A stretch of DNA of 53,394 nucleotides. Origin: Coriobacteriia bacterium (GTDB lineage: Bacteria; Actinomycetota; Coriobacteriia; Coriobacteriales; Atopobiaceae). The DNA is taken from assembly GCA_030530145.1 (NCBI GenBank), contig JAUMVN010000016.1, positions 1 through 53,394 of the forward strand. Reading direction: 5' to 3'. Below, piece by piece: positions 1 through 8,125 of the stretch (positions are counted from its first letter, which is position 1; each line of letters opens with the position of its first letter). The notes below the pieces were generated by a model. The model saw only the letters and a list, made by a program, of their open reading frames with translations. It was not told where the DNA came from and did no database searches. The position numbers and the translations under genes were made by a program.

Positions 1-2
1 GC

Positions 3-1172
3 CGGGCTGCCGCCGTGGGAGGGGTGACTTTATGCGTCAGGTCGTGGGCCATATTCTCCGACATGTTCAGCCGCGCCTTCCAGGTCTCCGGCGTCGTGAC
101 TCAGGTTGAGGTCGCCACGGCCCTCGCCCTGAACACCTACGGCACCGAGGTCGCCCTGGTCATGGTTCTCGGCTTCATCATGAACCTGGTCTTCGCCAAG
201 ATCACCCCGTTCAAGGCGGTCTTCCTTACTGGCCAGCACTTCCTGTACTTCGCCTGCGTCCTCGCCTTGGTCTTCATCGCCCTCGGCGCCCCGATGCTCG
301 TCACCGTTGTTCTCGGCGGCGTGATCCTCGGTATCTGCGGCGCGGCCCTGCCGTCCCTGTGCCAGCCGTTCGTCAACAAGCTGACCGGTACCGACAACAT
401 CGCTATCGGCCACTTCAACTGCATCGGCTACGCTTTCTCCGGTTACGTGGGCAAGCTCTTCGCCGGCAAGCACGAGGCTGAGGGCGAGCAGGACGAGAAG
501 AAGCTCCCTGAGTTCTTCAAGCTCTTCAAGGACTTCGTCTTCTCCGTCGCTCTGTTCATGATCGTGCTCTTCTACATCGTGACCATCGCCTGCTTCGTGA
601 CCGGCCACTTCGGCGACGAGCTCGCTTCCGGCAAGGCCTTCACCTCCTACTTCGGCAACGACGTCTGGTGGATCTGGCCGTTCCTCGCTGGCCTCAAGTT
701 CGCTGCTGGCATGTCCGTCCTGGTCTACGGCGTCCGTCAGTTCATCGCCGAGATCACCGCTGCCTTCGTCGGCATCTCCGAGAAGCTCATCCCGGATGCC
801 AAGCCCGCAGTCGACTGCCCGGCTATCTTCCCGTTCGCTCCTAACGCGGTCATCATCGGCTTCATCGGCTCCTTCCTTGGTGGCCTCGTTGCCATGGCCC
901 TCATGGTCGCCTTCCACTCCGAGACCATCATGATCCCGGCTGCCGGCATCTGCTTCTTCTCCGGCGGCACCTGCGGCGTCTGCGGTTACGCCTACGGCGG
1001 TTGGCGTGGCGCCCTGCTCGGTTCCTTCCTCGTCGGCATCGTTCTGTGCGCCGGTCCGCTGGTGCTCTACCCTGCCTTCGCGAACCTCGGAATCGCTGGC
1101 GCTTCCTTCCCGAACGTCGACTACAACATCGTCGGCTCCATCATCTACGGCATCGGCAGCATCTTCGCCTAA
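3..1172 (+). CDS. PTS ascorbate-type EIIC (UlaA family), 5' end outside window
   Basis: Membrane permease subunit of a phosphotransferase system of the UlaA/SgaT family. The frame is open from the first bases of the window; aligned with the complete paralogue at 6596-8014 about 80 N-terminal residues are missing, so the GTG at 15 is not a real start. Family landmarks include GVRQFIAEITAAFVGIS followed by LIPDAKPAVDCPAIFPFAPN, which matches the conserved UlaA loop (AELSEAFNGI, then the IDC and FAPNAV stretches). Many hydrophobic segments alternate with one charged cytoplasmic loop near KHEAEGEQDEKK. Its EIIA and EIIB partners probably lie upstream of the window. The substrate cannot be read from sequence; the aldolase operon downstream suggests a sugar acid or ketose. 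A hairpin at 1221 follows the stop. Confidence 0.88.
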   Translation, partial: RAAAVGGVTLCVRSWAIFSDMFSRAFQVSGVVTQVEVATALALNTYGTEVALVMVLGFIMNLVFAKITPFKAVFLTGQHFLYFACVLALVFIALGAPMLVTVVLGGVILGICGAALPSLCQPFVNKLTGTDNIAIGHFNCIGYAFSGYVGKLFAGKHEAEGEQDEKKLPEFFKLFKDFVFSVALFMIVLFYIVTIACFVTGHFGDELASGKAFTSYFGNDVWWIWPFLAGLKFAAGMSVLVYGVRQFIAEITAAFVGISEKLIPDAKPAVDCPAIFPFAPNAVIIGFIGSFLGGLVAMALMVAFHSETIMIPAAGICFFSGGTCGVCGYAYGGWRGALLGSFLVGIVLCAGPLVLYPAFANLGIAGASFPNVDYNIVGSIIYGIGSIFA

Positions 1173-1220
1173 GCCCTAGGTTCGGGATTGCACTACCTAC
1201 TCAGCTCTAAGGTCTAAGGC

Positions 1221-1258
1221 CGGGGGCGCTCGTGGAAGCAAGCCCACGGGCGCCCCCG
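1221..1258 (+). terminator. Hairpin terminator after the first EIIC
   Basis: CGGGGGCG at 1221-1228 pairs with CGCCCCCG at 1251-1258, and CGTGG at 1231-1235 pairs inside it with CCACG at 1244-1248. The tail TTCAATTT is only moderately T-rich, so this may be a partial terminator that lets some transcription pass into the aldolase operon. Confidence 0.55.
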
Positions 1259-1298
1259 TTCAATTTCAGCGCCAAGACTGGATTTTGGAGGAAGCCAA

Positions 1299-2054
1299 AT
1301 GGATTCGAGAACGATCAGCGAGCAAAGGCTCGGCGGACTGTTTGTCCAGGTTCTCGACAACGCGCCGTGTGTCTTGATGGCTAAGGCCGCCGGCTTCGAC
1401 TTCCTCTTCTTTGATGGTGAACACGGGGACATTGACTACGCCCGCCTGAGCGCGCTCATGCTGCTCGGCAACTCGATTGGGATCCCCTCGCTTGTCCGTG
1501 CGCCGCAGCTGGCGCGGGCGGACGTGTCGAGGATTCTCGATTTGGGCGCAACCGGCGTCATGGTCCCTATGGTGGAGACGGCCTCGCAGGCTCGACAGCT
1601 CGTCGAGTGGGCCAAGTACCCGACGCTCGGGAGGCGCAGCTACTCCGGCGGCGCCCATACCGGGTACGGCCCGAGCGGCAACCACCAGCAGAACATGGAG
1701 CGCGCTAATGCTTCCGTGCTTGCCATCGCGCAGATCGAGACGGTCGAGGGCGTGAGGAACTGCGACGAGATCCTGTCCGTCGAGGGCCTCGACGCCGCGA
1801 TCATCGGTCCTTGCGACCTCGCCATCTCGATGGGCGAGCCCGACAACGTGGGCTGCGACGAGGAGCTTGCGCTCATCGACGAGGTCCGGGACGCCTGCAA
1901 GAAGCACGGCAAGGGTTTTGGAATCATCGGCGGGAACGCACTTCTTGCCCGCTACGCGAACGACATCAACCTCATGGTCTCGGCGATCGACACGCACATC
2001 CTGCGCGACTCGTTTGCGGCGGCTGTGGATGACTACAGGAAAATCGGGGAGTAG
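1299..2054 (+). CDS. HpcH/HpaI-family aldolase
   Basis: Class II pyruvate aldolase of the HpcH/HpaI (citrate lyase beta/RhmA) family, 251 aa, the normal length. Such enzymes cleave 2-keto-3-deoxy or 4-hydroxy-2-oxo acids to pyruvate plus an aldehyde using a divalent metal. Visible landmarks are FFDGEHGDIDY with catalytic-type His42, LVRAP with Arg67, AQIETVEGV with metal-ligand Glu147 and IIGPCDLAISMG with Asp173. The ATG follows TTTGGAGGAAGCC, a good ribosome site. It opens a tight run that continues with a membrane protein, a SIS isomerase and two more aldolase-fold enzymes, so it probably acts on an intermediate of an imported sugar acid. Exact substrate unknown. Confidence 0.88.
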   Translation: MDSRTISEQRLGGLFVQVLDNAPCVLMAKAAGFDFLFFDGEHGDIDYARLSALMLLGNSIGIPSLVRAPQLARADVSRILDLGATGVMVPMVETASQARQLVEWAKYPTLGRRSYSGGAHTGYGPSGNHQQNMERANASVLAIAQIETVEGVRNCDEILSVEGLDAAIIGPCDLAISMGEPDNVGCDEELALIDEVRDACKKHGKGFGIIGGNALLARYANDINLMVSAIDTHILRDSFAAAVDDYRKIGE

Positions 2055-2058
2055 GCAC

Positions 2059-2610
2059 ATGGCGGACCTGAGCAAAGCGGATCTGCAGAACAAAGAAGGG
2101 CAAGAGACCAAGAAGTACGAGCTCGAGGTCGAGGAGGACCGCAAGCGCCTGGTCCTTCAGGGCGTCGGGATGCTCGTCCTCAACGTCGCGCTCCTCTTTG
2201 TGGCGCTCGGGGCCTGGGCGGCGGCGAACATAACCGGAAACGTCCTGCTTCTGATCGTCATCCTGGCTCTCTTTACCGTCGTTTGGTTCGTGTCCAAGGG
2301 TATGGGCAAGCGTTTCAATCGCTTTGCCACGAAGGTCCACGTCGTCGATTTCGGGCCTCGCGACATCGTCATCTACGAGAAGGCCGACCCCGAGAAGGCT
2401 CTCGTGGTCCCGTACAAGAAGGTCAAGAACTACAAGTGCATTCGCCAGGGCAGCTCGATTCGCCTGCTGCTCGCCGGCGATTGGGTCAAGCACCCTTCCG
2501 GCTTCCAGCTCGTGGACATCAACCGCCCCTTCATGTCGTCCACGCTCGACGGCCTTCAGGCGGACATCGCCGCGGTCATGAAGGCCCATCGCGTGAACGA
2601 GCGCAACTAG
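2059..2610 (+). CDS. Small membrane protein of unknown function
   Basis: I do not recognise a named family. The ATG at 2059 lies four bases after the aldolase stop; the same frame is open further upstream but only inside that gene. The 183 aa product has a charged N-terminus (about residues 1-30, Lys/Glu-rich), two hydrophobic helices at about 32-56 and 60-79, then a soluble domain of about 100 residues with a strand-rich look (KVHVVDFGPRDIVIYEK, then ALVVPYKKVKNYKCI), reminiscent of PH-like membrane-associated domains. Its place between two catabolic enzymes is unusual. Possible roles are membrane anchoring or sensing for the pathway; this is inference only. Confidence 0.75.
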   Translation: MADLSKADLQNKEGQETKKYELEVEEDRKRLVLQGVGMLVLNVALLFVALGAWAAANITGNVLLLIVILALFTVVWFVSKGMGKRFNRFATKVHVVDFGPRDIVIYEKADPEKALVVPYKKVKNYKCIRQGSSIRLLLAGDWVKHPSGFQLVDINRPFMSSTLDGLQADIAAVMKAHRVNERN

Positions 2611-2703
2611 GGGCACCTGCCTGAACGCCGCACAAGGCGTCGAAGGCACTTCTAACTCGTTTATAAACAGGGCGCTCGGCGCCCTCGATTAAAGGAGGAT
2701 TGC

Positions 2704-3312
2704 ATGGCAACCGATAAGGAACAGGTCCAGGAATTCCTGAGCATCGCCAAGGAATCGATCGAAGAGTACGTCGCGGGCATCGACTTCGAGGCGCTTTCCG
2801 CCGCGAAGCAGCTCATCCTCGACGCCGAGGCAAAGGGCGGCCGCCTGCACGTCACCGGCATCGGCAAGCCGGGCCACGTCTCGGGCTACGCCGCGTCGCT
2901 CTTCAGCTCCACGGGCACCCCGACCTACGAGCTTCACGGCACCGAGTGCGTCCACGGCTCCGCCGGCCAGACCAAGCCGGGAGACGTCGTGATCGCCATT
3001 TCCAACTCCGGCGAGACTAACGAGCTCAAGGCCACCGTCACCTGCCTCAAGGGCGTGGGCGTCCACATCATCGCGCTTACCGGCAACCCCAACAGCTGGC
3101 TTGCCAATGAGGCTGAGGTCGCGCTTATCGCCGGCGTCAAGCAGGAGGGCGACTCCATGAACAAGCCTCCCCGCGCCTCCATCCTGGCCGAGATCATGGA
3201 GCTCCAGTGCCTCTCGATCCTCCTCCAGAACGAGTTCGGCCTTGACCCGAAGCAGTACGTCAAGTGGCACCCGGGCGGCGCGCTCGGCGCTTCTTGCCGT
3301 GAGGGCAAGTAA
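2704..3312 (+). CDS. SIS-domain phosphosugar isomerase (KpsF/GutQ-like)
   Basis: Single sugar-isomerase (SIS) domain protein of 202 aa. Family landmarks are the nucleotide/sugar-phosphate loop VTGIGKPGHVS at residues 50-60 and the phosphate-binding SNSGET at 100-105. The closest recognised relatives are arabinose-5-phosphate isomerases (KdsD/GutQ) without their C-terminal CBS pair, and 6-phospho-3-hexuloisomerases. ATG 2704 follows AAAGGAGGATTGC. It lies between the membrane protein and the DHDPS-like enzyme, so it probably interconverts an aldose and ketose phosphate within this catabolic pathway. Confidence 0.85.
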   Translation: MATDKEQVQEFLSIAKESIEEYVAGIDFEALSAAKQLILDAEAKGGRLHVTGIGKPGHVSGYAASLFSSTGTPTYELHGTECVHGSAGQTKPGDVVIAISNSGETNELKATVTCLKGVGVHIIALTGNPNSWLANEAEVALIAGVKQEGDSMNKPPRASILAEIMELQCLSILLQNEFGLDPKQYVKWHPGGALGASCREGK

Positions 3313-3352
3313 CCCACGTTGCCAATAAACCCCAGTTCAAACAGGAGACAGC

Positions 3353-4249
3353 ATGTCTAAGTTCCAGGGCGTCATCGTCCCCATCGTCACCCCGTTCAAC
3401 CGTGACGACGCGCAGACCATCAACTACGAGGCCGGCGAGAAGCTCGTCGAGAAGGTCATCGCCGCCGGCGCCGACGGCATCTTTACCTTCGGCTCCAACG
3501 GCGAGTTCTTCGTGTGCTCCGCCGACGAGAAGATCGATTTCTCGAAGTTCGTCATCGAGAAGGTCGACGGCCGCGTGCCCGTGTACGTGGGCACCGGCGC
3601 CTGCTCGACCAAGGACGCCATCGAGATGTCCAAGCGCGCCGAGGCCATCGGCGCCGACGCCCTCTCGGTCATCAACCCGTACTTCATGGGCATCAGCGAC
3701 GACCAGCTCAAGAACTACTTCACCATGGTCGCCGAGAGCGTGAACATCCCCGTCATGCTCTACAACATCCCCAAGTGCACCGGCAAGAACATCGCCCCCG
3801 AGGTCGTGGCCGAGCTCGCCAAGGTGGACAACATCAAGGGCGTCAAGGACAGCTCCGGCAACATGGACAACCTCCAGGGCTACATCGACGCGGCCAAGGG
3901 CAACGACGTCGACGTCCTCGTCGGCTCCGACGGCAAGATCTCCGCTGCCCACGCCATGGGCGCCGCGGGCGCCGTCGCGGGCACCGCGAACCTGATCACC
4001 GACGTGGTCGTCAACCTCTGGCGCGCCCTCGAGGCCGGCGACGCGGCTGAGGCTGAGCGTCTGCAGGCCGAGATCGAGCCGATCCGCGACGTCCTGCACC
4101 TCGGCTCCACCCCGCAGACCCTGAAGCGCTCGCTCGAGCTTGCCGGCTACGAGGTCGGCCCCGCCCGCTTCCCCGTTACCGAGGTCGCTGACGGCATCGA
4201 CGAGAAGTGCATCGCCATGCTTGACCACTACGGCATCGCCCACAAGTAA
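3353..4249 (+). CDS. Dihydrodipicolinate synthase/N-acetylneuraminate lyase-family aldolase
   Basis: Class I pyruvate aldolase of the DHDPS/NAL superfamily, 298 aa, full length (TIM barrel). The Schiff-base lysine is Lys165 in IKGVKDSSGN and the catalytic tyrosine is Tyr137 in VMLYNIPKCTG. The usual GTTGE pocket motif reads FGSNGEF at 46-52, so it is not a standard lysine-biosynthesis DapA; 2-keto-3-deoxy sugar acid or sialic-acid-like substrates fit better. The neighbours (a KDPG-type aldolase 40 bases downstream and a SIS isomerase upstream) also argue for catabolism. The ATG follows ACAGGAGACAGC. Confidence 0.87.
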   Translation: MSKFQGVIVPIVTPFNRDDAQTINYEAGEKLVEKVIAAGADGIFTFGSNGEFFVCSADEKIDFSKFVIEKVDGRVPVYVGTGACSTKDAIEMSKRAEAIGADALSVINPYFMGISDDQLKNYFTMVAESVNIPVMLYNIPKCTGKNIAPEVVAELAKVDNIKGVKDSSGNMDNLQGYIDAAKGNDVDVLVGSDGKISAAHAMGAAGAVAGTANLITDVVVNLWRALEAGDAAEAERLQAEIEPIRDVLHLGSTPQTLKRSLELAGYEVGPARFPVTEVADGIDEKCIAMLDHYGIAHK

Positions 4250-4289
4250 TTCGGTGCTTTCAAACAGGTTTTAAGTGAGGAGAAGAACC

Positions 4290-4931
4290 ATGATTCTTCA
4301 GAAGGCTTCCGTCACCAAGGCGCTCTACGAGACCGGCGCGTTCGCCGTCGTCCGCGTCCCCACCGTCGAGCGCGGCTGCGAGATCGCTGAGGGCCTGATT
4401 CGCGGCGGCGTCCACGCCATGGAGATCAGCTACACCCTTCCGAACGCCGGCGAGGTCATTGCCGGTATTAAGGAGAAGTTCGGCGATCAGATGATCGTCG
4501 GCGCCGGCACCGTCATGGAGGCGACGACCGCCCGCCTGGCCATCATGTCCGGCGCTCAGTTCATCGTCGCGAACATGATGAGCGACGAGGTCGCGAGCAT
4601 CTGCAACCTCTATCAGATTCCCTACGCGCCCGGCTGCACCACGATGACCGAGGCCAACCACGCGCTCTCCATCGGCTCCGCCTTCATCAAGTGCTTCCCG
4701 ATCTCGAACACCTACGGCACCCAGCTCGTGGGCCTCTTCAAGACCCCGACGCCCTGGATGCCTCTCATGATCTCGGGCGGCATCAACCTGGACAACCTCG
4801 CCACCTGGGTCAAGTCCGGCGCCGAGTGCTACGGCATGGGCAGCCTGCTGACCAAGGGCACCGCGGACGAGATCGCCGCCAACGCCGCCCAGGTCCGCAA
4901 GATCATCGACGAGACCCGCGCAAGCATGTAG
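4290..4931 (+). CDS. KDPG/KHG aldolase-family protein (Eda-like)
   Basis: Class I aldolase of the 2-keto-3-deoxy-6-phosphogluconate aldolase family, 213 aa. The start at 4290 is preferred to the GTG at 4275 because GAGGAG (4277-4282) lies just before it. Catalytic Glu45 (HAMEISYTLPN) and Schiff-base Lys134 (AFIKCFPISN) are present, as is VGAGTVM. The family motif EVTLRTP here reads EISYTLP, so the substrate-binding Arg is replaced by Thr; the substrate may differ from KDPG. Last gene of the operon, ended by a strong terminator. Confidence 0.87.
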   Translation: MILQKASVTKALYETGAFAVVRVPTVERGCEIAEGLIRGGVHAMEISYTLPNAGEVIAGIKEKFGDQMIVGAGTVMEATTARLAIMSGAQFIVANMMSDEVASICNLYQIPYAPGCTTMTEANHALSIGSAFIKCFPISNTYGTQLVGLFKTPTPWMPLMISGGINLDNLATWVKSGAECYGMGSLLTKGTADEIAANAAQVRKIIDETRASM

Positions 4932-4982
4932 TCCTTTCCGGTGTCGCCGTCGACGGGCGAGACAAGAGCCAAGTTAGCATTG

Positions 4983-5014
4983 AAGGGCCTAGCAAACAGC
5001 TAGGCCCTTCTTTT
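4983..5014. terminator. Rho-independent terminator between convergent genes
   Basis: Perfect 10-bp stem, AAGGGCCTAG (4983-4992) against CTAGGCCCTT (5000-5009), with a seven-base loop and a CTTTT tail on the plus strand. It ends the aldolase operon; the stem may also serve the convergent DeoR gene, though the minus-strand side lacks a T run. Confidence 0.85.
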
Positions 5015-5038
5015 CATGCGGTTCTGTGGGAATTCTTG

Positions 5039-5845
5039 CTAACAACAGAGCGCCGGCGTGCCCGTCTGGGTGATTTTGCTCAGAATCTGGCGGTCGGTCT
5101 CGTCGGTGATGACGGCCGAGAAATCGTTGATGGACGAGAAACGATAGCCGCCTCGGATGTCGAACTTTGAGCGGTCGGCCAGGAGGAAGCGGTACGACGC
5201 GTTGTGGAGGACCTTCTCCTTGACCATGCCGTCGTCCATGCCGAACGCCGTGACGCCGTAGTCCTCGACGGAGCAGCCGTAGCAGCCGATGAACGCCTTG
5301 ACAAAGAGCAGCGGCTCCAGAAGGCTGATGGACGCGGACCCAATGAAGCCCGTGAGCTGCGGGTTCAGGACGCCTCCGGTAAGAAGCGCCGTGACCTTGG
5401 GGTTCGGCGCCAGGCGCTTGGGGATGTCCATCATGTTCGTGGTCACGATGAGGCGTTTATCTCCATTGGCAATCATGTCGGCGAGATAGAGGTTGGTCCG
5501 TGAGATGTCCAAGAACACCGCATCGCCGTCGTTGATCTCCATATAAGCGCGCGCGGCGACGGCACGGCGACCGGCGTCGGCGGCCGGATCGACGGCGGGC
5601 TCGAAGTAGGCGGGGCTTTGAGCTGGAGCGTCGGCTTGAGGAGCCGCGGCGGGGGAGTCGGCACGATCGACCTTGAATGCGCCGCCGTACTCGCGGCGAC
5701 AAAGGCCGGCCTTGGCAAGGGTGGCAAGGTCTTTGCGGATGCTGTCGACGCTCACAGAGAAACGCATGGCAAGATCCTCGACCGTGGCATAGCCAGTATT
5801 GTCGAGGATCTGTACGATCTGCTCTCTTCTCTGCTTTGGAAACAC
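5039..5845 (-). CDS. DeoR/GlpR-family transcriptional regulator
   Basis: Helix-turn-helix repressor of the DeoR family. The N-terminal winged helix reads RREQIVQILDNTGYATVEDL with recognition segment FSVSVDSIRKDLATL. The C-terminal sensor domain has the DeoRC landmarks VFLDISRTN, LIVTTNM, LLTGGVL and DRSKF. The GTG at 5845 is chosen because GAGGGG lies six bases before it; the upstream TTG at 5863 has no such site. Without the first six residues the product is 268 aa. An Ala/Pro-rich linker (about residues 65-85) separates the domains. It is divergent from the PTS EIIA gene at 6048, so it probably controls that operon, and perhaps the convergent aldolase operon, in response to a sugar phosphate. 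Confidence 0.9.
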   Translation of the reverse strand: MFPKQRREQIVQILDNTGYATVEDLAMRFSVSVDSIRKDLATLAKAGLCRREYGGAFKVDRADSPAAAPQADAPAQSPAYFEPAVDPAADAGRRAVAARAYMEINDGDAVFLDISRTNLYLADMIANGDKRLIVTTNMMDIPKRLAPNPKVTALLTGGVLNPQLTGFIGSASISLLEPLLFVKAFIGCYGCSVEDYGVTAFGMDDGMVKEKVLHNASYRFLLADRSKFDIRGGYRFSSINDFSAVITDETDRQILSKITQTGTPALCC

Positions 5846-5955
5846 CGATTGCCCCTCAATCAAACCCCAGCCATAAAAGGATATTCGCTACGAGCTCCTC
5901 ATGTCCCAACGAAAAAGCGCTGCTAAGAATATCCAAAACAAGATTTTCCCATAAT

Positions 5956-5994
5956 CAGGAAAGAAAAATCGACAAAACAGGAAAAAACAGGAAG
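5956..5994 (+). promoter_or_regulatory. Helically phased direct repeats, possible DeoR operator
   Basis: CAGGAAA occurs at 5956-5962 and 5978-5984 and CAGGAAG at 5988-5994, 22 and 10 bases apart, about two and one helical turns. They lie in an AT-rich divergent intergenic region between the DeoR gene and the EIIA gene. A possible -10 box TATAGT lies at 6004-6009, without a convincing -35. DeoR-family repressors often bind direct repeats, so an operator is plausible but unproven. Confidence 0.35.
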
Positions 5995-6047
5995 GAAATG
6001 AGTTATAGTAGCCCTGTCAAACGGAAAGACTCGGAAAGGAGAGCGCC

Positions 6048-6500
6048 GTGGCCGGAATGAGTTCCATGCTTAAGCGCGAGAATGTCCAGATCGTCGAGAA
6101 GGTCTCCGATTGGGAGGAGTCCGTCCACATTGCGGTCCAGCCCCTCGTTGATCAGGGTTTCGTCGAGTCCCGCTACATCGACGAAATCATCGGCAATGCC
6201 CGCGAGTTCGGCCCGTACTTCGTCATCTGCCCCGACCTCGCCCTTCTTCACGCCCGTCCCGACCAGGGCGTCATCAAGCGCCAGCTTGCCGTGACCGTCC
6301 TGCGCGAGCCCGTCCGCTTCAAGGAGGAGGGCCCGGACGTTCGCCTCCTCGTCACGCTCGCGGCAACCGACGCCGACGGCCACATCGAGGTCATGCGCCA
6401 GCTCGCCACCATGTTCGGCGATCCCGACAACATCACGAAGATCTGCGAGGCCGCCACGGCCGACGAGATCTACCACGCGTTCGCGGATTTCAAGGCTTAA
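6048..6500 (+). CDS. PTS EIIA, mannitol/fructose superfamily, UlaC-like
   Basis: Cytoplasmic phosphocarrier that takes phosphate from HPr and passes it to EIIB. 150 aa, a single EIIA type-2 domain. The phosphorylated histidine is His69 in CPDLALLHARP, matching the GIAMPHARP-type site of UlaC. GTG at 6048 follows AAAGGAGAGCGCC. First gene of an EIIA-EIIC-EIIB order; the downstream EIIC and EIIB are also of the ascorbate type, so the three form one transporter. Confidence 0.9.
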   Translation: MAGMSSMLKRENVQIVEKVSDWEESVHIAVQPLVDQGFVESRYIDEIIGNAREFGPYFVICPDLALLHARPDQGVIKRQLAVTVLREPVRFKEEGPDVRLLVTLAATDADGHIEVMRQLATMFGDPDNITKICEAATADEIYHAFADFKA

Positions 6501-6595
6501 CCGCTCGTTTCCCCATAGCTATTGCATCGGCGGTAGGGGGAATCCGTCGGCAACATAGAAATTAGGCAGTTCTAGGAAAGGAAAGAGGTAAGAAC

Positions 6596-8014
6596 ATGGC
6601 AGTACTCGACTTTATCGTCAATATTCTGTCCACACCGGCGATTCTCGTCGGCCTCCTCGCCCTCGTTGGCCTCGTGCTTCAGAAGAAGCCGGTCGAAGAG
6701 GTCGTCATGGGCACCATCAAGACCATCGTTGGCTTCCTGGTGCTTTCCGCCGGCGCAGCGTACCTGCAGTCCGGCTCCCTGCTCGCGTTCGGTGAGCTGT
6801 TCAACTACGCCTTCAACATGCAGGGCGTCGTGCCGAACAACGAGGCCGTCGTCTCGATGGCCCTCACCGACTTCGGCCAGGCTTCCGCGCTCATCATGTG
6901 CATCGGCATGGTCCTGAACATCGTTCTGGCCCGCTTCTCCCGCATGCACTACATCTTCCTCACCGGCCACCACACCCTGTACATGGCCTGCATGCTCGCC
7001 GTCGTTCTTTCCATCGGCGGACTTGAGGGCTGGAGCCTCTACATCGCCGGCGGCTGCGTGCTCGCTCTGATCATGGTTATTTCCCCCGCCTACTGCCAGC
7101 CGACCTTCAGGAAGGTCACCGGCTCCGACGGCGTTGCCCTCGGCCACTTCGGCGGCCTCGGCTATGCCATCGCCGGCAAGGTCGGCAGCCTCTTCAAGGG
7201 CGGCAAGTCCACCGAGGACATCAACTTCCCCAAGCGCCTCGTCTTCCTGCGCGACACCACCGTCTCCATCTCCCTCACGATGATCGCCCTCTTCGTCATC
7301 GTCACGGGCGTCGCCGTGGGCCGCGGCATCCTCACCGCCGACCCCACCCAGTTCTCTCACCTTGACGAGCTGCTGAACGTCGGCACCGAGACCAAGACCA
7401 ACTGGATCGTCTGGGCCTTCACCTGCGGCTGCGCCTTCGCCGGCGGCGTCTACATCGTCCTTTCTGGCGTCCGCCTGATCGTCGGCGAGATCGTCCCCGC
7501 TTTCAAGGGCATCGCCGACAAGCTCGTCCCCGGCGCCATCCCCGCCATCGACTGCCCCGTCGCGTACCCCTACGCCCCGAACGCCGTCATCATCGGCTTC
7601 CTGGTCTCCTTCGTCGCCGGCATCGTCGGCCTGGTGATCCTCTCCGCCATCGACGCGAGCATCGCTCCTGTGGCCCTCATCCTCCCCGGTGTCGTTCCTC
7701 ACTTCTTCTGCGGCGCTACCGCCGGTGTCTTCGGCAACGCCGAGGGCGGCGTCAAGGGCTGCGTGGCCGGCGCCTTCGTCCACGGCCTGCTGGTCACCTT
7801 CCTCCCCGCGATCTGCATGCCCGTCTTCACAGCCCTCGGCTTCACCGCCGCGACCTTCTCCGACGCCGACTTCTCTTGGCTGGGCATCCTCTTCGGCAAC
7901 CTGGCCCAGGCTGTCCCCGGCACCCCGCTGCTCGTCATCTGCATCGTTTGCTTCCTCGCGCCGATTGTCTACAACTTCGTCGCGCCCAAGCCCAAGGCCG
8001 CTGACGCCGAGTAA
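6596..8014 (+). CDS. PTS ascorbate-type EIIC (UlaA family)
   Basis: Complete membrane permease of the UlaA/SgaT family, 472 aa, similar to the usual 450-480. It has about ten hydrophobic segments and the conserved region GVRLIVGEIVPAFKGIADK, then VPGAIPAIDCPVAYPYAPN. It is a paralogue of the truncated EIIC at the window start, but differs throughout. ATG 6596 follows AGGAAAGGAAAGAGG. It sits between EIIA and EIIB and forms the membrane channel that takes up and phosphorylates the substrate. The UlaA family includes ascorbate transporters but also many of unknown specificity; the split transketolase and DeoC downstream favour a pentose, pentitol or ketose over ascorbate. Confidence 0.92.
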   Translation: MAVLDFIVNILSTPAILVGLLALVGLVLQKKPVEEVVMGTIKTIVGFLVLSAGAAYLQSGSLLAFGELFNYAFNMQGVVPNNEAVVSMALTDFGQASALIMCIGMVLNIVLARFSRMHYIFLTGHHTLYMACMLAVVLSIGGLEGWSLYIAGGCVLALIMVISPAYCQPTFRKVTGSDGVALGHFGGLGYAIAGKVGSLFKGGKSTEDINFPKRLVFLRDTTVSISLTMIALFVIVTGVAVGRGILTADPTQFSHLDELLNVGTETKTNWIVWAFTCGCAFAGGVYIVLSGVRLIVGEIVPAFKGIADKLVPGAIPAIDCPVAYPYAPNAVIIGFLVSFVAGIVGLVILSAIDASIAPVALILPGVVPHFFCGATAGVFGNAEGGVKGCVAGAFVHGLLVTFLPAICMPVFTALGFTAATFSDADFSWLGILFGNLAQAVPGTPLLVICIVCFLAPIVYNFVAPKPKAADAE

Positions 8015-8049
8015 TTCATTGCTCGTAATCGGGTAGGCTCCAAAGTAAA

Positions 8050-8075
8050 GCCCGGGTCGGACTCCCGGCCCGGGC
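8050..8075 (+). terminator. Hairpin between EIIC and EIIB genes
   Basis: GCCCGGG (8050-8056) pairs perfectly with CCCGGGC (8069-8075) around a 12-base loop, followed by ATCCTTT. It lies inside the transporter operon, so it is more likely an mRNA stabilising or attenuating element than a full terminator. Confidence 0.45.
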
Positions 8076-8125
8076 ATCCTTTAAAACGGTCCGTTAAGCG
8101 GGCCACGTCAAAGAAATGAGTCGTC

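Noticed and set aside
8050-8075. Riboswitch between EIIC and EIIB
   Set aside because: Only a single simple hairpin is seen, with no conserved ligand-binding core.
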